From assembly GCF_030445035.2 (NCBI RefSeq), contig NC_092216.1:10789405-10853404 (forward strand): a DNA stretch of 64,000 nt, read 5' to 3'. The stretch is from Dasypus novemcinctus (lineage: Eukaryota; Chordata; Mammalia; Cingulata; Dasypodidae). Of this stretch, positions 56,288 through 64,000 are shown one piece after another. The translations under genes were made by a program, and so were the position numbers. How positions within the stretch are numbered: the first letter of the stretch is position 1; each line of letters starts with the position of its first letter. Below the pieces are notes generated by a model. That model saw nothing but the letters and a program-made list of their open reading frames with translations. It was not told where the DNA came from and did no database searches.

Positions 56288-56456
56288 GCGCAGGCGTGGG
56301 TGGAAAAATCCAGTCTGCCCTTTTCCCTCCCCCCAACAGCAGCAACAGCCAGGCATGGGCGGAAAAATCCAGTCTGCCCTTTCCCTCCCCCCAACAGCAG
56401 CAACAACCAGGCATGGGCGGGAAACTCCAGTCTGCCCTCTACCCCAGCAACAGCAG
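56288..56456 (+). repeat. Three ~59-bp tandem units in U3
   Basis: CAGGCGTGGGTGGAAAAATC, CAGGCATGGGCGGAAAAATC and CAGGCATGGGCGGGAAACTC begin successive units, each ending in CCCCAACAGCAGCAAC-like words. The 3' LTR has the same three units at about 59,823-59,990. Repeated U3 units are often enhancer elements in retroviruses. Confidence 0.8.
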
Positions 56457-56609
56457 CCACCAATCACTAAACCCTGCCACTTCCCCCAGCAACAGCAACA
56501 GCCAATCCCTAATCACCATCCCTCCCCTGTCCAGTACCGCCCACTGACCTTTCTCCAGCAACCAATCAGAACAGGGCATGGCTTCGACCAATCAGCCTTC
56601 CCCAGCCCC

Positions 56610-56638
56610 TATAAAACTGTTGCCTCTCCCTCAATAAA
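56610..56638 (+). promoter_or_regulatory. LTR TATA box and poly(A) signal
   Basis: TATAAAA at 56,610 and AATAAA at 56,633, only 17 bases apart. CCAATCAG boxes lie upstream at about 56,561 and 56,588. The predicted start overlaps the poly(A) signal, giving a very short R as in MMTV-like viruses. The 3' LTR has the same words at 60,143 and 60,166. Confidence 0.8.
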
Positions 56639-56819
56639 GTTGGACTTGCGTGTTTACCTTGTCTCCGCGGTAGTTCTTCTGCTGTGCGCCCTCCAGTCCT
56701 GAGAGCCCCCGACAAGGGCCTGGCCTCCCTTGTCCCCAGTTCATCGCCTGCTTCTCTGGGTGACCCCTTCGTCGCCGGCTTCGCCGGGCGACCCCGTCAG
56801 CCGAACCGCACAACCCCTG

Positions 56820-56965
56820 TGAGACCGACCCCTCGTCTGCTGCCAGACCGACCCCTCGTCCCAAGCGGGACCGATCCCTCGTCCCAAGCGGGACCAACCC
56901 CTCGTCCTGAGCTGGACCGACCCCTCATCCTGAGCTGGACCGACCCCTCATCTGCAGCCAGACCC
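56820..56965 (+). repeat. ~20-26-bp tandem repeats in U5
   Basis: Repeated GGACCGA(C/T)CCCTCGTCC units, alternating with CAAGC or TGAGCT spacers. The 5' LTR carries about one unit more than the 3' LTR (60,355-60,470), which explains its greater length. Confidence 0.78.
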
Positions 56966-56996
56966 CACCTCTACCGACCGAGCAAACCTTTGCAGC

Positions 56997-57014
56997 TGGC
57001 ACCCAACATGGGGC
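56997..57014 (+). other. ERV primer binding site, tRNA-Lys type
   Basis: TGGCACCCAACATGGGGC, two bases past the LTR end. It differs from the tRNA-Lys1,2 complement used by betaretroviruses at two positions, both CpG to CpA, as expected from methyl-CpG decay. Confidence 0.85.
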
Positions 57015-57018
57015 AAGG

Positions 57019-57470
57019 CAACCCCACCACAGCCTCACTCCATAACCTGGCGGCCTCCCCCCTCCTCCCTTCTCACCGTGGGGCTTCTCTCGTGCAACAT
57101 TGCTGCTACCTGAGCCTTGGCTACCTCATATGATCCACGGCAGTCTGGGAGAATCACTGGATGGCTTTCTCCTTCCATGTTGGGTGCTTATACTGACCCG
57201 CTTTGATTAAGGGGAGCCTTGGATTTCTCAGGAGCGCGCGCTTGCACGTCTGAAGTAACCCTACCACAGCCCTATGCCCTCCTCTCTTCTCACCCCTATC
57301 TTTTCACTCTGCATTGCTGCTCCTGAACCTTGGTGACCTCATATGATCCACGGCGGTCTGGGAGAATCGCTGGATGGCTTTCTCCTTCCATGTCGGGGGC
57401 TTATACCGACCCGCTATGATTAAGAGGCGCCAATAAAACTCTCAGGAGCGCGTGCCTGAGCATCCCCACC
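57019..57470 (+). repeat. Duplicated ~215-240-bp block in the ERV leader
   Basis: The block ACCCCACCACAGCC...CATATGATCCACGGCAGTCT...ATGATTAAG-like...CTCAGGAGCGCG (57,019-57,257) recurs, diverged, at about 57,258-57,470 (ATATGATCCACGGCGGTCTG, GCTTTCTCCTTCCATGTCGG, CTCAGGAGCGCGTGCC). The second copy has an AATAAA at 57,431. It lies where retroviral packaging signals sit, but function is unknown. Confidence 0.85.
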
Positions 57471-57650
57471 CCTGCCTTCACCTCTGCCTCCTCCCCTCTG
57501 TGCTTGCTCCCCTTTGCCTTGCTCCACTCCTCGTCATTCTGCCCTCCCCTCATCGGGGCCTTCTCTTGGCCCGCGACCACCGTCGGAGCCCCACCGGCTC
57601 CGACCCCTCGTCTCACTGCGCACCTCGGCTCCCATCGCTGTGCTCTCAAG

Positions 57651-57656
57651 GTAAGG
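57651..57656 (+). other. Probable major splice donor
   Basis: CTCAAG/GTAAGG is a near-perfect donor 41 bases upstream of the gag-like ATG, the usual place for the donor of spliced env mRNA. Confidence 0.7.
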
Positions 57657-57691
57657 CCCCTTTTCTTATTGGCTCCAAAAGGCCATTAGCA

Positions 57692-58807
57692 ATGGGTAAC
57701 ATCCTATCTGCTAAGCAAGCCCCGCAAGTTTGGGCCCTCGCCGGTCTCCTAGACACTCACCGGTGTAAGATCTCTTTGAAAAAGCTCGAAGTATATTGGG
57801 ACCTTCTTCTCCCCTTTAATCCGTGGCTTACCACGTGTCAGCTTTGGGACCCAGACACCTATACTCACCTTATAGATAGGGTCACTTCTGCTGTGGAGCA
57901 GGAAGGTAAAAGATTCCCTCCTGGCTTATTACCGGCGCTTTTTACCATCCGCTCCTGCCTTCAAGGCGCCCCTACCATCGACTCCCCCTGGCCGAGCCAC
58001 CGCCGCCACCGTGATTGTCAGGACGGTGACTTTAACAGGGACCCTGATTGGAATTCTGATACCGACTCCGATTCCGACTCTGAGTCGCTTGTTGAGCACC
58101 TTAATAACGCGCTCGAAAATTGTCCCCCTAAACAGTGTAATCTAGCAGTGCCGAGCGCCGGTGAAGATGGCGAACTTCTGCCTTCTTCCTCTCTCGAAAA
58201 GGGGAAGCATTCCCAAGATGGCGGGCTTCCGCCTTCTTCCTCGCTTGAAAAGGGGAGTTCCCTTTACCCCTCCCTCCCCCCAGTGACTTCCTGCCTGAGT
58301 GGGCCAGAAGCTCCCTCCCTGTCATTTTACCCCTCCGTGCAGGACGGCCTGCAGCCATTTTGTAACACCGCATGGGCAATGGCTCCTCTCGTGCCCTCTG
58401 TGCCAGCAGCCCCCCCTGGCTCCGCCTCCCCCGGGCGGCACCCTCCATCTGATTCGTGGCAAGCTGCCGCACGCGTGGCCCACTCTGGCCTATTTTTGGA
58501 CCTATATTCCTCCCCCGCCTGGGCACCTCCACCTACCTCCCTGCCACCTCTGCAGCGGATGTCCCGCAGGGAACGGCGCCAAATGCGAGTGATCCAGCAC
58601 CAACTGAGCCAGCTCACCCTCCACCCCGAGAGACAACCATCCAACCCTGAAGTCAGTTTGCTGCTCGCACTCTACTGTCAGTGCAGACGCCGCAACCCTC
58701 ACCATGCTGGCGAGCCAATTAACATAGTCTCTTTCCTTAGCTATCAGCGACTCGCCACTGCTGAGGACACCCCTCCCACTTCATCTTCTTGGCCTCCTCC
58801 TACCTGA
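57692..58807 (+). CDS. Gag matrix-like ORF fused in frame to an Env-leader-like C-terminus (371 aa)
   Basis: The ATG has G at -3 and G at +4. The protein begins MGN, a myristoylation-type start. Residues 1-100 look like a retroviral matrix domain (hydrophobic and basic helices, VYWDLLLPFNPWL near residue 34). An acidic, serine-rich stretch follows (DWNSDTDSDSDSESL, about 119-133), then a ~24-residue duplication containing LPSSSLEKG twice (about 163-188) and a proline-rich region. No capsid homology region, zinc knuckle or protease was seen. From Met290 the chain is arginine-rich (MSRRERRQMR) and then hydrophobic (VSLLLALYCQC), resembling a betaretroviral Env leader. It is the only long undisturbed frame in the window. 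Whether it is translated is unknown. The frame is also open for 80 codons upstream but without an ATG. Confidence 0.75.
   Translation: MGNILSAKQAPQVWALAGLLDTHRCKISLKKLEVYWDLLLPFNPWLTTCQLWDPDTYTHLIDRVTSAVEQEGKRFPPGLLPALFTIRSCLQGAPTIDSPWPSHRRHRDCQDGDFNRDPDWNSDTDSDSDSESLVEHLNNALENCPPKQCNLAVPSAGEDGELLPSSSLEKGKHSQDGGLPPSSSLEKGSSLYPSLPPVTSCLSGPEAPSLSFYPSVQDGLQPFCNTAWAMAPLVPSVPAAPPGSASPGRHPPSDSWQAAARVAHSGLFLDLYSSPAWAPPPTSLPPLQRMSRRERRQMRVIQHQLSQLTLHPERQPSNPEVSLLLALYCQCRRRNPHHAGEPINIVSFLSYQRLATAEDTPPTSSSWPPPT
58526..58555 (+). other. Probable env splice acceptor
   Basis: A pyrimidine-rich run ending CCACCTCTGCAG, with the AG at 58,554-58,555, three bases before the ATG at 58,559. It pairs naturally with the donor at 57,651. 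A second acceptor-like CTTCCTGCAG ends at about 58,834. Confidence 0.6.
58559..58807 (+). CDS. Putative spliced-mRNA ORF: Env-leader / Rec-Rem-like peptide (82 aa)
   Basis: The ATG at 58,559 lies just after a good splice acceptor. It encodes 82 residues: an arginine-rich stretch (RRERRQMR), a QHQLSQLTLHPE helix, a hydrophobic segment (VSLLLALYCQC) and a polar, proline-rich tail. In betaretroviruses the long Env signal peptide doubles as a nuclear RNA-export factor (Rem of MMTV, Rec of HERV-K) with an arginine-rich motif followed by a hydrophobic segment. Order and position match; sequence identity is low. It lies in the same frame as the gag-like ORF. Confidence 0.5.
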   Translation: MSRRERRQMRVIQHQLSQLTLHPERQPSNPEVSLLLALYCQCRRRNPHHAGEPINIVSFLSYQRLATAEDTPPTSSSWPPPT

Positions 58808-59562
58808 CCTCTTCCTGCTCACTCTTCCTGCAGGCGACTCAAGTCTTCTGTAAGCACAGCCCCCCATGCCGCCATTGCTCTCAAGCAGCTCCAGCCCCAC
58901 TAAACGGCCCGCAACCCACTTTCTCCGGCCCGCGGCCTGCTTTCTAGCATCTAATAACGTTTCTGCTTTTAACAGCTCCCCCATACTTCTGCGGAGCTTC
59001 CTCCTGTCTCGACCTCACTCCTCTTCTCAGCCATCCAAAGTGTCCTTTCTCGTCCCCCGCCCCCCTCCTTTTTTGCTTGAACCCCCATTGCATTGCAGAT
59101 TGGGCCGCCCCATGTCGGCCTGCCCTGTTAACATCAGCCTCTCTCGCGCCCGTGGAGACTTTGGCCTTCTTGCTGTCCTCGCCTACGTCTCCACCACTCC
59201 CGACGCTGCCGCCACCACCACTGCTGGTGCCCTGACATGACTTGTCCTCACAGCTGCGATCCTCCAGACCATCACACAGTCTGCCTCTGCCGCTCTTCGC
59301 CACCAAGAAGAGATCAACCACCTGTAACGCGCTATCATCCTGGACTTTTAACAGCAGATGGCCTTATAGCCACCGAGATCAATGAGAATTGGACATTGGC
59401 CACCCTTGCTTGCAACGGCAAGATACCGCCCCCCAAATTGTACATTTATATCCCCGTCATACTCATCTCCCTCTTCAGCCCACTTCCCTCATTTGCTTAC
59501 TGCCCTTGGGCCTCAGCTACTTGTTACTGCTGCCATCCTGGCCCTTATTAGAAAAGAAGGGG
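58808..59562 (+). pseudogene. Retroviral env relic (surface remnant and transmembrane subunit)
   Basis: Continues an env-like reading in the frame of 58,866. A short surface-subunit remnant is followed by a region at about 59,140-59,330 with an alanine/threonine-rich hydrophobic stretch (DAAATTTAGALT). A heptad-like ILQTITQSASAALRHQEEIN comes next, typical of the transmembrane ectodomain, and a hydrophobic anchor (LLVTAAILALI, about 59,518-59,550) lies just before the purine tract. In-frame stops occur at 59,238, 59,325, 59,349 and 59,367. Most of the surface subunit is missing, so no functional envelope can be made from it. Confidence 0.65.
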
Positions 59563-59566
59563 GAAA
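59550..59566 (+). other. Polypurine tract
   Basis: AGAAAAGAAGGGGGAAA, 17 purines ending exactly at the 3' LTR start; it primes plus-strand DNA synthesis in retroviruses. Confidence 0.9.
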
Positions 59567-60504
59567 TGCAGTCACCCCTCGGGCTGAAGTGTGGTTTGCT
59601 GGCCTGGCGAGGGGCGGCGGCCACGGTAGGCCTAATTCCGCTGCCCCCATAATAGGGTGGTTGGTTGGGCCCACCGTCACCCCTGAAGGAAGCTCGGCAT
59701 GGGCGCAGAGTGCCCTCGGGTCTCCCCTTCTCGGCAGCCATGCTTCCATGGCCACCCCTCCTCCCGGATGGTGCCACACGATGCCTTGTGGGGTGGCACC
59801 CTTCTTCTTCTTTCTCCCTGCGCAGGCGTGGGAAGAAAAATCCAGTCTGCCCTTTTCCCTCCCCCCAACAGCAGCAACAGCCAGGCGTGGGCGGAAAAAT
59901 CCAGTCTGCCCTTTTCCCTCTCCCCAACAGCAGCAACAGCCAGGCATGGGCGGGAAACTCCAGTCTGCCCTCTACCCCAGCAACAGCAGCCACCAATCAC
60001 TAAACCCTGCCACTTCCCCCAGCAACAGCAACAGCCAATCCCTAATCACCATCCCTCCCCTGTCCAGTACCGCCCACTGACCTTTCTCCAGCAACCAATC
60101 AGAACAGGGCATGGCTTTAACCAATCAGCCTTCCCCAGCCCCTATAAAACTGTTGCCTCTCCCTCAATAAAGTTGGACTTGCGTGTTTACCTTGTTTCCG
60201 CATTAGTTCTTCTGCCGTGTGCTCTCCAGTCCTGAGAGCCCCCGACAAGGGCCTGGCCTCCCTTGTCCCCAGTTTGTCGCCTGCTTCTCCGGGCGACCCC
60301 TTCGTCGCCGGCTTCGTCGGGCGACCCCGTCAGCCGAACCGCGCAACTCCTGTGAGACCGACCCCTGGTCTGCTGCCGGACCGATCCCTCGTCCCAAGCG
60401 GGACCGATCCCTCGTCCCAAGTGGGACCGACCCCTCGTCCTGAGCTGGACCGACCCCTTGTCCGCAGCCAGACCCCACCTCTACCGACCGAGCAAACCAT
60501 CGCA
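59567..60504 (+). repeat. ERV 3' LTR (938 bp)
   Basis: TGCAGTCACC...CATCGCA. It retains the canonical TG...CA ends. It matches the 5' LTR except for ~35-40 substitutions, a 3-base and a 1-base indel in U3, and one repeat unit fewer in U5. TATAAAA is at 60,143 and AATAAA at 60,166. Confidence 0.92.
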
Positions 60505-60510
60505 TCTCTC
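60505..60510 (+). repeat. 6-bp target-site duplication of the ERV (right)
   Basis: TCTCTC, matching 56,032-56,037. Confidence 0.8.
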
Positions 60511-60879
60511 CATATTTTTCTTTGGCTCTTTAAGTTGATTTAGGTAATTTGATCAAACATCTTTGACTAGTTCTATTGCCTGTGTTTAATTTGTGCCCTT
60601 GAATAAGCCATCTTTCTGTCTTTTGTTTTGTGATATTTTGGTGACTTCTTGGCCTTTGTTTAATTATTTATTTATTTTTAAATTTTAACTTTATGTTTAA
60701 AGAAATTGTAGACTACAGGAATGTTACATTGAAAACATAGGGGAGTCCAATGTACTCCACCCCTTCCCATCTCATATTTCCCTATTAATATCATCTTAAT
60801 GTGTGTGGTACATTTGTTACAATTGATGAACACATATTGAAGCATTGTTGGGGTTTATTTTGGTATTTATTTATTTATT

Positions 60880-61145
60880 TATTTTCTTTTAATGTTACAT
60901 TAAAAAAAAGGAGGTCTTCATAAACCCCCCACCCCACATCAACAACCTCTTCCATCATTGCAGCACATCCACTGCACCCGGTGAATACATTTTGGAGCAC
61001 TCTGCATCACATGGACAGCAGTGCACATTGTAGTCTACACTCTCCCCCAGTCCACCCAGTGGACCACTGCAAGACACACAACGTCCAGCATCTGTCCCTG
61101 CAGCACCACCTAGTACAATTCCAAATCCTGAAAATGTACCCACTT
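60880..61145 (-). mobile_element. 5'-truncated L1 3' end, young family
   Basis: In the sense orientation it is the last ~260 bases of the long 3' UTR type, ending with TAATGTTACATT (antisense) next to a (TTTA)n tail at 60,872-60,890. It aligns with 24,420-24,690 and 40,440-40,700. The flanks TTGGTATTT and TTGGCATTT may be its target-site duplication. Confidence 0.75.
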
Positions 61146-61518
61146 GGCATTTGTTTTAAATAACTCTGGTAGTCAGTCTCTTCTTCGTTCTAGGGTCTTA
61201 GTGTAATATGCTCAATTCTTGGTCCAGATTTATACTGAATCTTTAAAGCAGCCTTTGTTTAACAATTTAGATAATCCTGAGTCATTCTGAACCTGTTGTC
61301 TCTTGTCCTGGCCTTGTGTAGCAACTTTTAAGTTTATGCTATTATCCAAGGGATGATTTCCTCTTCACTGTTCCTATCCTGGAGTCCTGGCTGTTCTCTT
61401 TGTTTTTATACAACTTCATTCCCCATTAGTTCTGAGTTGTTCAACTCCTTTGCTGTGGTTGGGCTTCCTTTTCACTCAATCTTTCAGTCCTGGATCTGCC
61501 CTGACTTTCAGTGGTTCA

Positions 61519-61554
<36 letters not shown>
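61519..61554 (+). repeat. (ATT)n microsatellite
   Basis: About 12 uninterrupted ATT/TTA triplets within the ancient L1 relic. Confidence 0.95.
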
Positions 61555-62080
61555 TTGTGTGCAGTTTTCATGCCTCCAGTAACTTTTGCTTTAGGATATT
61601 CCAACCCACAGAGACAGGTGGGTCAGAATTCAAAATCTCCTGATTTTCTCAATTAAGTAACTGCAATTAGGGTCTAGGTTGGGTATATGCAAATGTCATG
61701 CCATATATCTCTCTGATTTGATGCTATGCTTACTGACTACTAGGGCCCTGCTTTGTGCCCTTGAGTCCCCATGCCTGTCAGTGTATGAGGATCTAAGTTG
61801 TTGTCATCAATGGCTGTGTTGTGAGTGCAGCTGTGTCTCTTAAACCATGCAGGATGAAGCATGGAGCTGGGGTCTGTACTGGCAAGTACATTCTGCCCTC
61901 CTGCCTACCTCATTTTGTATATCTTCAGTTTAGTGTTTCTAGAGCCTTTCTATAATCTCTGTCCTCCTTCAGAATTCCAAGTGAGTCCAACCTATCTTTT
62001 ATTTAGCTGTCTGTATGGCAGAAAATTCCTTAGAATATCTTACACTACCATCTTGATGATGCCATTTAAACAAAGACTTT

Positions 62081-63390
62081 AAAGCAATTGTCTTAAATAT
62101 GCTTTTAAGAAACTAAAGAAAACAAGAGAGAGGCAACTAAAAGAGATTGTGGAATAATGTCTCACCAAATAGAAAATATTAATAAAGAGAATTTACTTTA
62201 ATAAAAAGTAATAAAAGCATTGGCAGTAAAGTACAGTATCTGAAATGAAAATTTTAATAGAAGAATTCAATAGTAGACTTGATGGGCAAATGAAATATTT
62301 ATTGAACTTGAAGATAGGTTGAGAGTATTCATCCTGAGAAGAAATGGAAAGAATGAAGAAAATTATACAAGGTCCAAGAGACCTGTGTACACTACCAAAG
62401 TTACCAACATATGCATAGTGGGTATCCAAGGAAAAAAGCAAAAGCAGAGAAAAAATGGAATATTTGAAGAAAATGGTTGAAAACTTTCCCAATTTTATGA
62501 TACAAGGATGTACATATACAAGATGTTCAATGCCTCTAAGTGGGATAAACACAAAGAAATGTACACCAAGCTATACTACATTCATTGACAAAATCCAAAG
62601 AATAAGAGAACTTCCTGAAAAGAGCAAGACAGAATCAAATTATCCTGCATAATGATTTTTAATAAGATCAACAGCCTGTAGAAATAGAAACAATTGAGGC
62701 AGGAGGCAGTGGGATAACATATTTAAGGTGCTAATAAGTAAAAATGGCTAACCAACAGTTCTGTGTCCAGCAAAGCAGTTCCACAAACACAAAAAGAAAT
62801 TAAGACCCTCCCGGACTTTAAAAAGTTTTGGGAGTTCATAATATCAGACTTCCTTTACAAGAAATGCTATAAGGAGAGTTCAGTTTGAAATGATAGTAAC
62901 TTGGAACCACAATGTAATAAAGAGCTCTAGTAATGTGTAAGTAAATACAATTCCAGTAAGATGGACTTTTTTGTCTTTTTACTTCATTTTTTATTATTTC
63001 TTACATAATTTAAAGTACAAATGCAGAGAGATACTTATTTGCCTATGTATTGGGTACGCAATGTTTAATGTTGTTACAATTATAATTTGTGACAACATAA
63101 AAGGTGGGGATGGAGCAATGTAGAAGTAGAGTTTTGTATGCAGTTAAAGCTAAATTGGCATGAACTCAAGATTATTTTTATAAATTAAGATGTTAATTGT
63201 AATTTTAATGTCAACCAATAAGAAAACATCAACAAAACAAAACAAGATGGAAACAAAAAAGAAATAAAACTTTAAGTAGAATAAGTGAACTAAAGATAAG
63301 ACAGTAATAAAGAAATCGAAGAATAGAAAATAAATGACAAGAAAAACAAATAGCAAAATGACTGAAGTAATTCCTTTCTTATCAGTCATT
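62081..63390 (+). mobile_element. Ancient plus-strand HAL1/L1-like ORF1 relic and following spacer
   Basis: 62,410-62,650 contains ORF1-like codons in order (GGAATATTTGAAGAAAATGG, ATGGTTGAAAACTTTCCC, then AAACACAAAGAAATGTACACC). The segment around 63,110-63,230 (GATGTTAATTGTAATTTTAATG, then CCAATAAGAAAAC) resembles the spacer after ORF1 in HAL1 elements as I recall it. Fragmentary. Confidence 0.5.
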
Positions 63391-64000
63391 ATTATTATTT
63401 TTTATTAACAACTTTATTTCAAATTCACAAAAAATAAAGGAATAGAAAAAGACAGATCAACAAGTTATGGAAACATTACTCCTGAACATTTCTTTTTCAG
63501 GCACTTTTATCTCTTGTAATTCCAACTGCTAACTGAATTTGTTGTTCAGAAGAATACACAGATGAACACAGATTAATTAAGTAACATAGACAATGTCTCC
63601 TTATTAATGAAAAAATGGAGAAAAAACGTTTAATCATTTTCATTTCTCATAAAATCAAACTCCATACTCTTTCTTTAAACTTTAGAATTAATATAGTACA
63701 AATTTTTGCTTTTTCTACAAAATCATTCCAATATGGTTGCTAACTCTAGTCCATAATTGCATTAGTTATATTTTTCCCATGCATCACCACATTCTTATCC
63801 TGTAGAAAAATAATTATGAATTTATATTATTAACCACAATCCTCATCTACTGCCAAAATCATTGTTACACATTTCTAGTATTAACTTAGGGCTGTCCACC
63901 AACTAACAGTAGTTTTTCTAGACTACTCATTTTAGCCACATACACATCCATTAATCAAGTGTTTGTTGCATTCATTTTAATGTATTACCATCAAGTCCAA
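63391..64000 (-). mobile_element. Probable old L1 3' UTR fragment, minus strand, runs off the window
   Basis: Begins TTTTTTATTAACAACTTTATTTC, a common antisense start of mammalian L1 3' ends. AT-rich non-coding sequence continues to the window end. Family not determined. Confidence 0.4.

Larger units (their letters stand above)
56038..56994 (+). repeat. ERV 5' LTR (957 bp)
   Basis: Pairs with 59,567-60,504. The first bases are TTCGGTCACC where the 3' LTR has TGCAGTCACC, so the canonical TG is mutated. It ends TGCA. U3 (about 580 bases) has a ~59-base unit repeated three times from about 56,289. TATAAAA is at 56,610-56,616 and AATAAA at 56,633-56,638, so R must be short. U5 is unusually long (~340 bases) with ~20-base repeats. 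Confidence 0.92.
56038..60504 (+). mobile_element. Pol-less betaretrovirus-like endogenous retrovirus, both LTRs
   Basis: A 4.47 kb GC-rich provirus in AT-rich surroundings. The layout is: 5' LTR (56,038-56,994), Lys-type primer binding site, a ~650-base leader with a duplicated block, splice donor (57,651), a 371-codon gag-like frame (57,692-58,807), an env relic to about 59,562, a 17-base purine tract and the 3' LTR (59,567-60,504). Protease, reverse transcriptase and integrase are absent; gag joins env directly. The two LTRs differ at roughly 4% of sites by hand count, many at CpG, so the insertion is moderately young. It would need another virus for reverse transcription, like the ETn/MusD pair in mouse. 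Confidence 0.9.
60511..62080 (-). mobile_element. Ancient minus-strand L1 relic with a younger L1 3' end inserted
   Basis: 60,511-60,650 and about 61,150-62,080 read like the antisense ORF1/5' UTR of an ancient L1 (for example GAATAAGCCATCTTTCTG at 60,601 and AATAACTCTGGTAGTCAG at 61,158). Between them lie an older L1 3' end (about 60,660-60,865) and a younger one (about 60,880-61,145), both in minus orientation. No frame is open. Confidence 0.55.

Noticed and set aside
56060-56702. Long open frames on both strands across the ERV 5' LTR (up to 188 codons), repeated at 59,382-60,235
   Set aside because: They overlap one another in several frames within GC-rich LTR sequence, mostly lack a proper ATG context, and one runs from env into the LTR. 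GC-rich DNA has few stops by chance.
57009-57133. ATG inside the primer binding site opening a 41-codon frame (MGQGNPTTAS)
   Set aside because: It looks gag-like only because of the MG start; it ends quickly and the real matrix-like frame starts at 57,692 after the splice donor.
61519-61554. Poly-isoleucine/tyrosine frames at 61,353-61,656
   Set aside because: Produced by the (ATT)n microsatellite inside an ancient L1 relic.

Overview
This is a gene-poor, repeat-saturated stretch of a placental mammal genome. The best guess at the source is an armadillo (Xenarthra, Dasypus-like). The tRNA-derived SINEs share the head I know from the armadillo DAS family (GG-AAGC-GAC-TGGCCCAGTGGTTAGGG, then a GGTTCAAACCC box B). 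They sit beside a lineage-specific L1 family, an ERVL-MaLR-like element and a betaretrovirus-like ERV. I see no intact host protein-coding gene, tRNA or rRNA gene, and no CRISPR or prokaryotic feature.

Layout. 1-7,698: minus-strand L1, cut by the window start. 7,699-12,060: plus-strand L1 3' UTR that received a short L1 fragment and a full HAUS2 processed pseudogene (8,684-11,086). 12,061-14,286: old minus-strand L1 debris. 14,287-16,915: a two-LTR MaLR-like provirus. 16,916-17,724: ancient minus-strand L1. 17,732-24,696: plus-strand L1 that has lost its reverse transcriptase. 24,704-30,360: older plus-strand L1. 30,361-31,990: SINEs entangled with a FOXN3 pseudogene broken into oppositely oriented pieces. 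32,050-35,940: minus-strand L1 with a solo LTR. 35,940-37,960: AT-rich, unassigned. 37,960-40,304: old plus-strand L1 carrying two near-identical short L1 3' ends. 40,356-50,339: full-length minus-strand L1 (~10 kb) with target-site duplications (TSDs) and a DAS SINE inside. 50,560-54,300: older plus-strand L1. 54,310-55,680: LTR fragment, unidentified repeat and ancient L1. 56,038-60,504: a complete two-LTR, pol-less betaretrovirus-like ERV. 60,511-64,000: ancient L1/HAL1-like relics with later insertions.

The two most interesting items are the GC-rich ERV and the dominant L1 family. The ERV has a Lys-type primer binding site, a purine tract, a 6-bp TSD and an open 371-codon gag-like frame. 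That frame runs in phase into an arginine-rich ORF resembling a betaretroviral Env leader, just after a good splice acceptor. The L1 family carries an exceptionally long (~3 kb) 3' UTR, a ~1.7 kb 5' UTR with a ~16-bp minisatellite, and a YY1-like motif at its 5' end. All protein-coding traces except the ERV gag-like frame are broken.

Boundaries of old elements are approximate (tens of bases), since they were read by eye from alignments between copies within the window.
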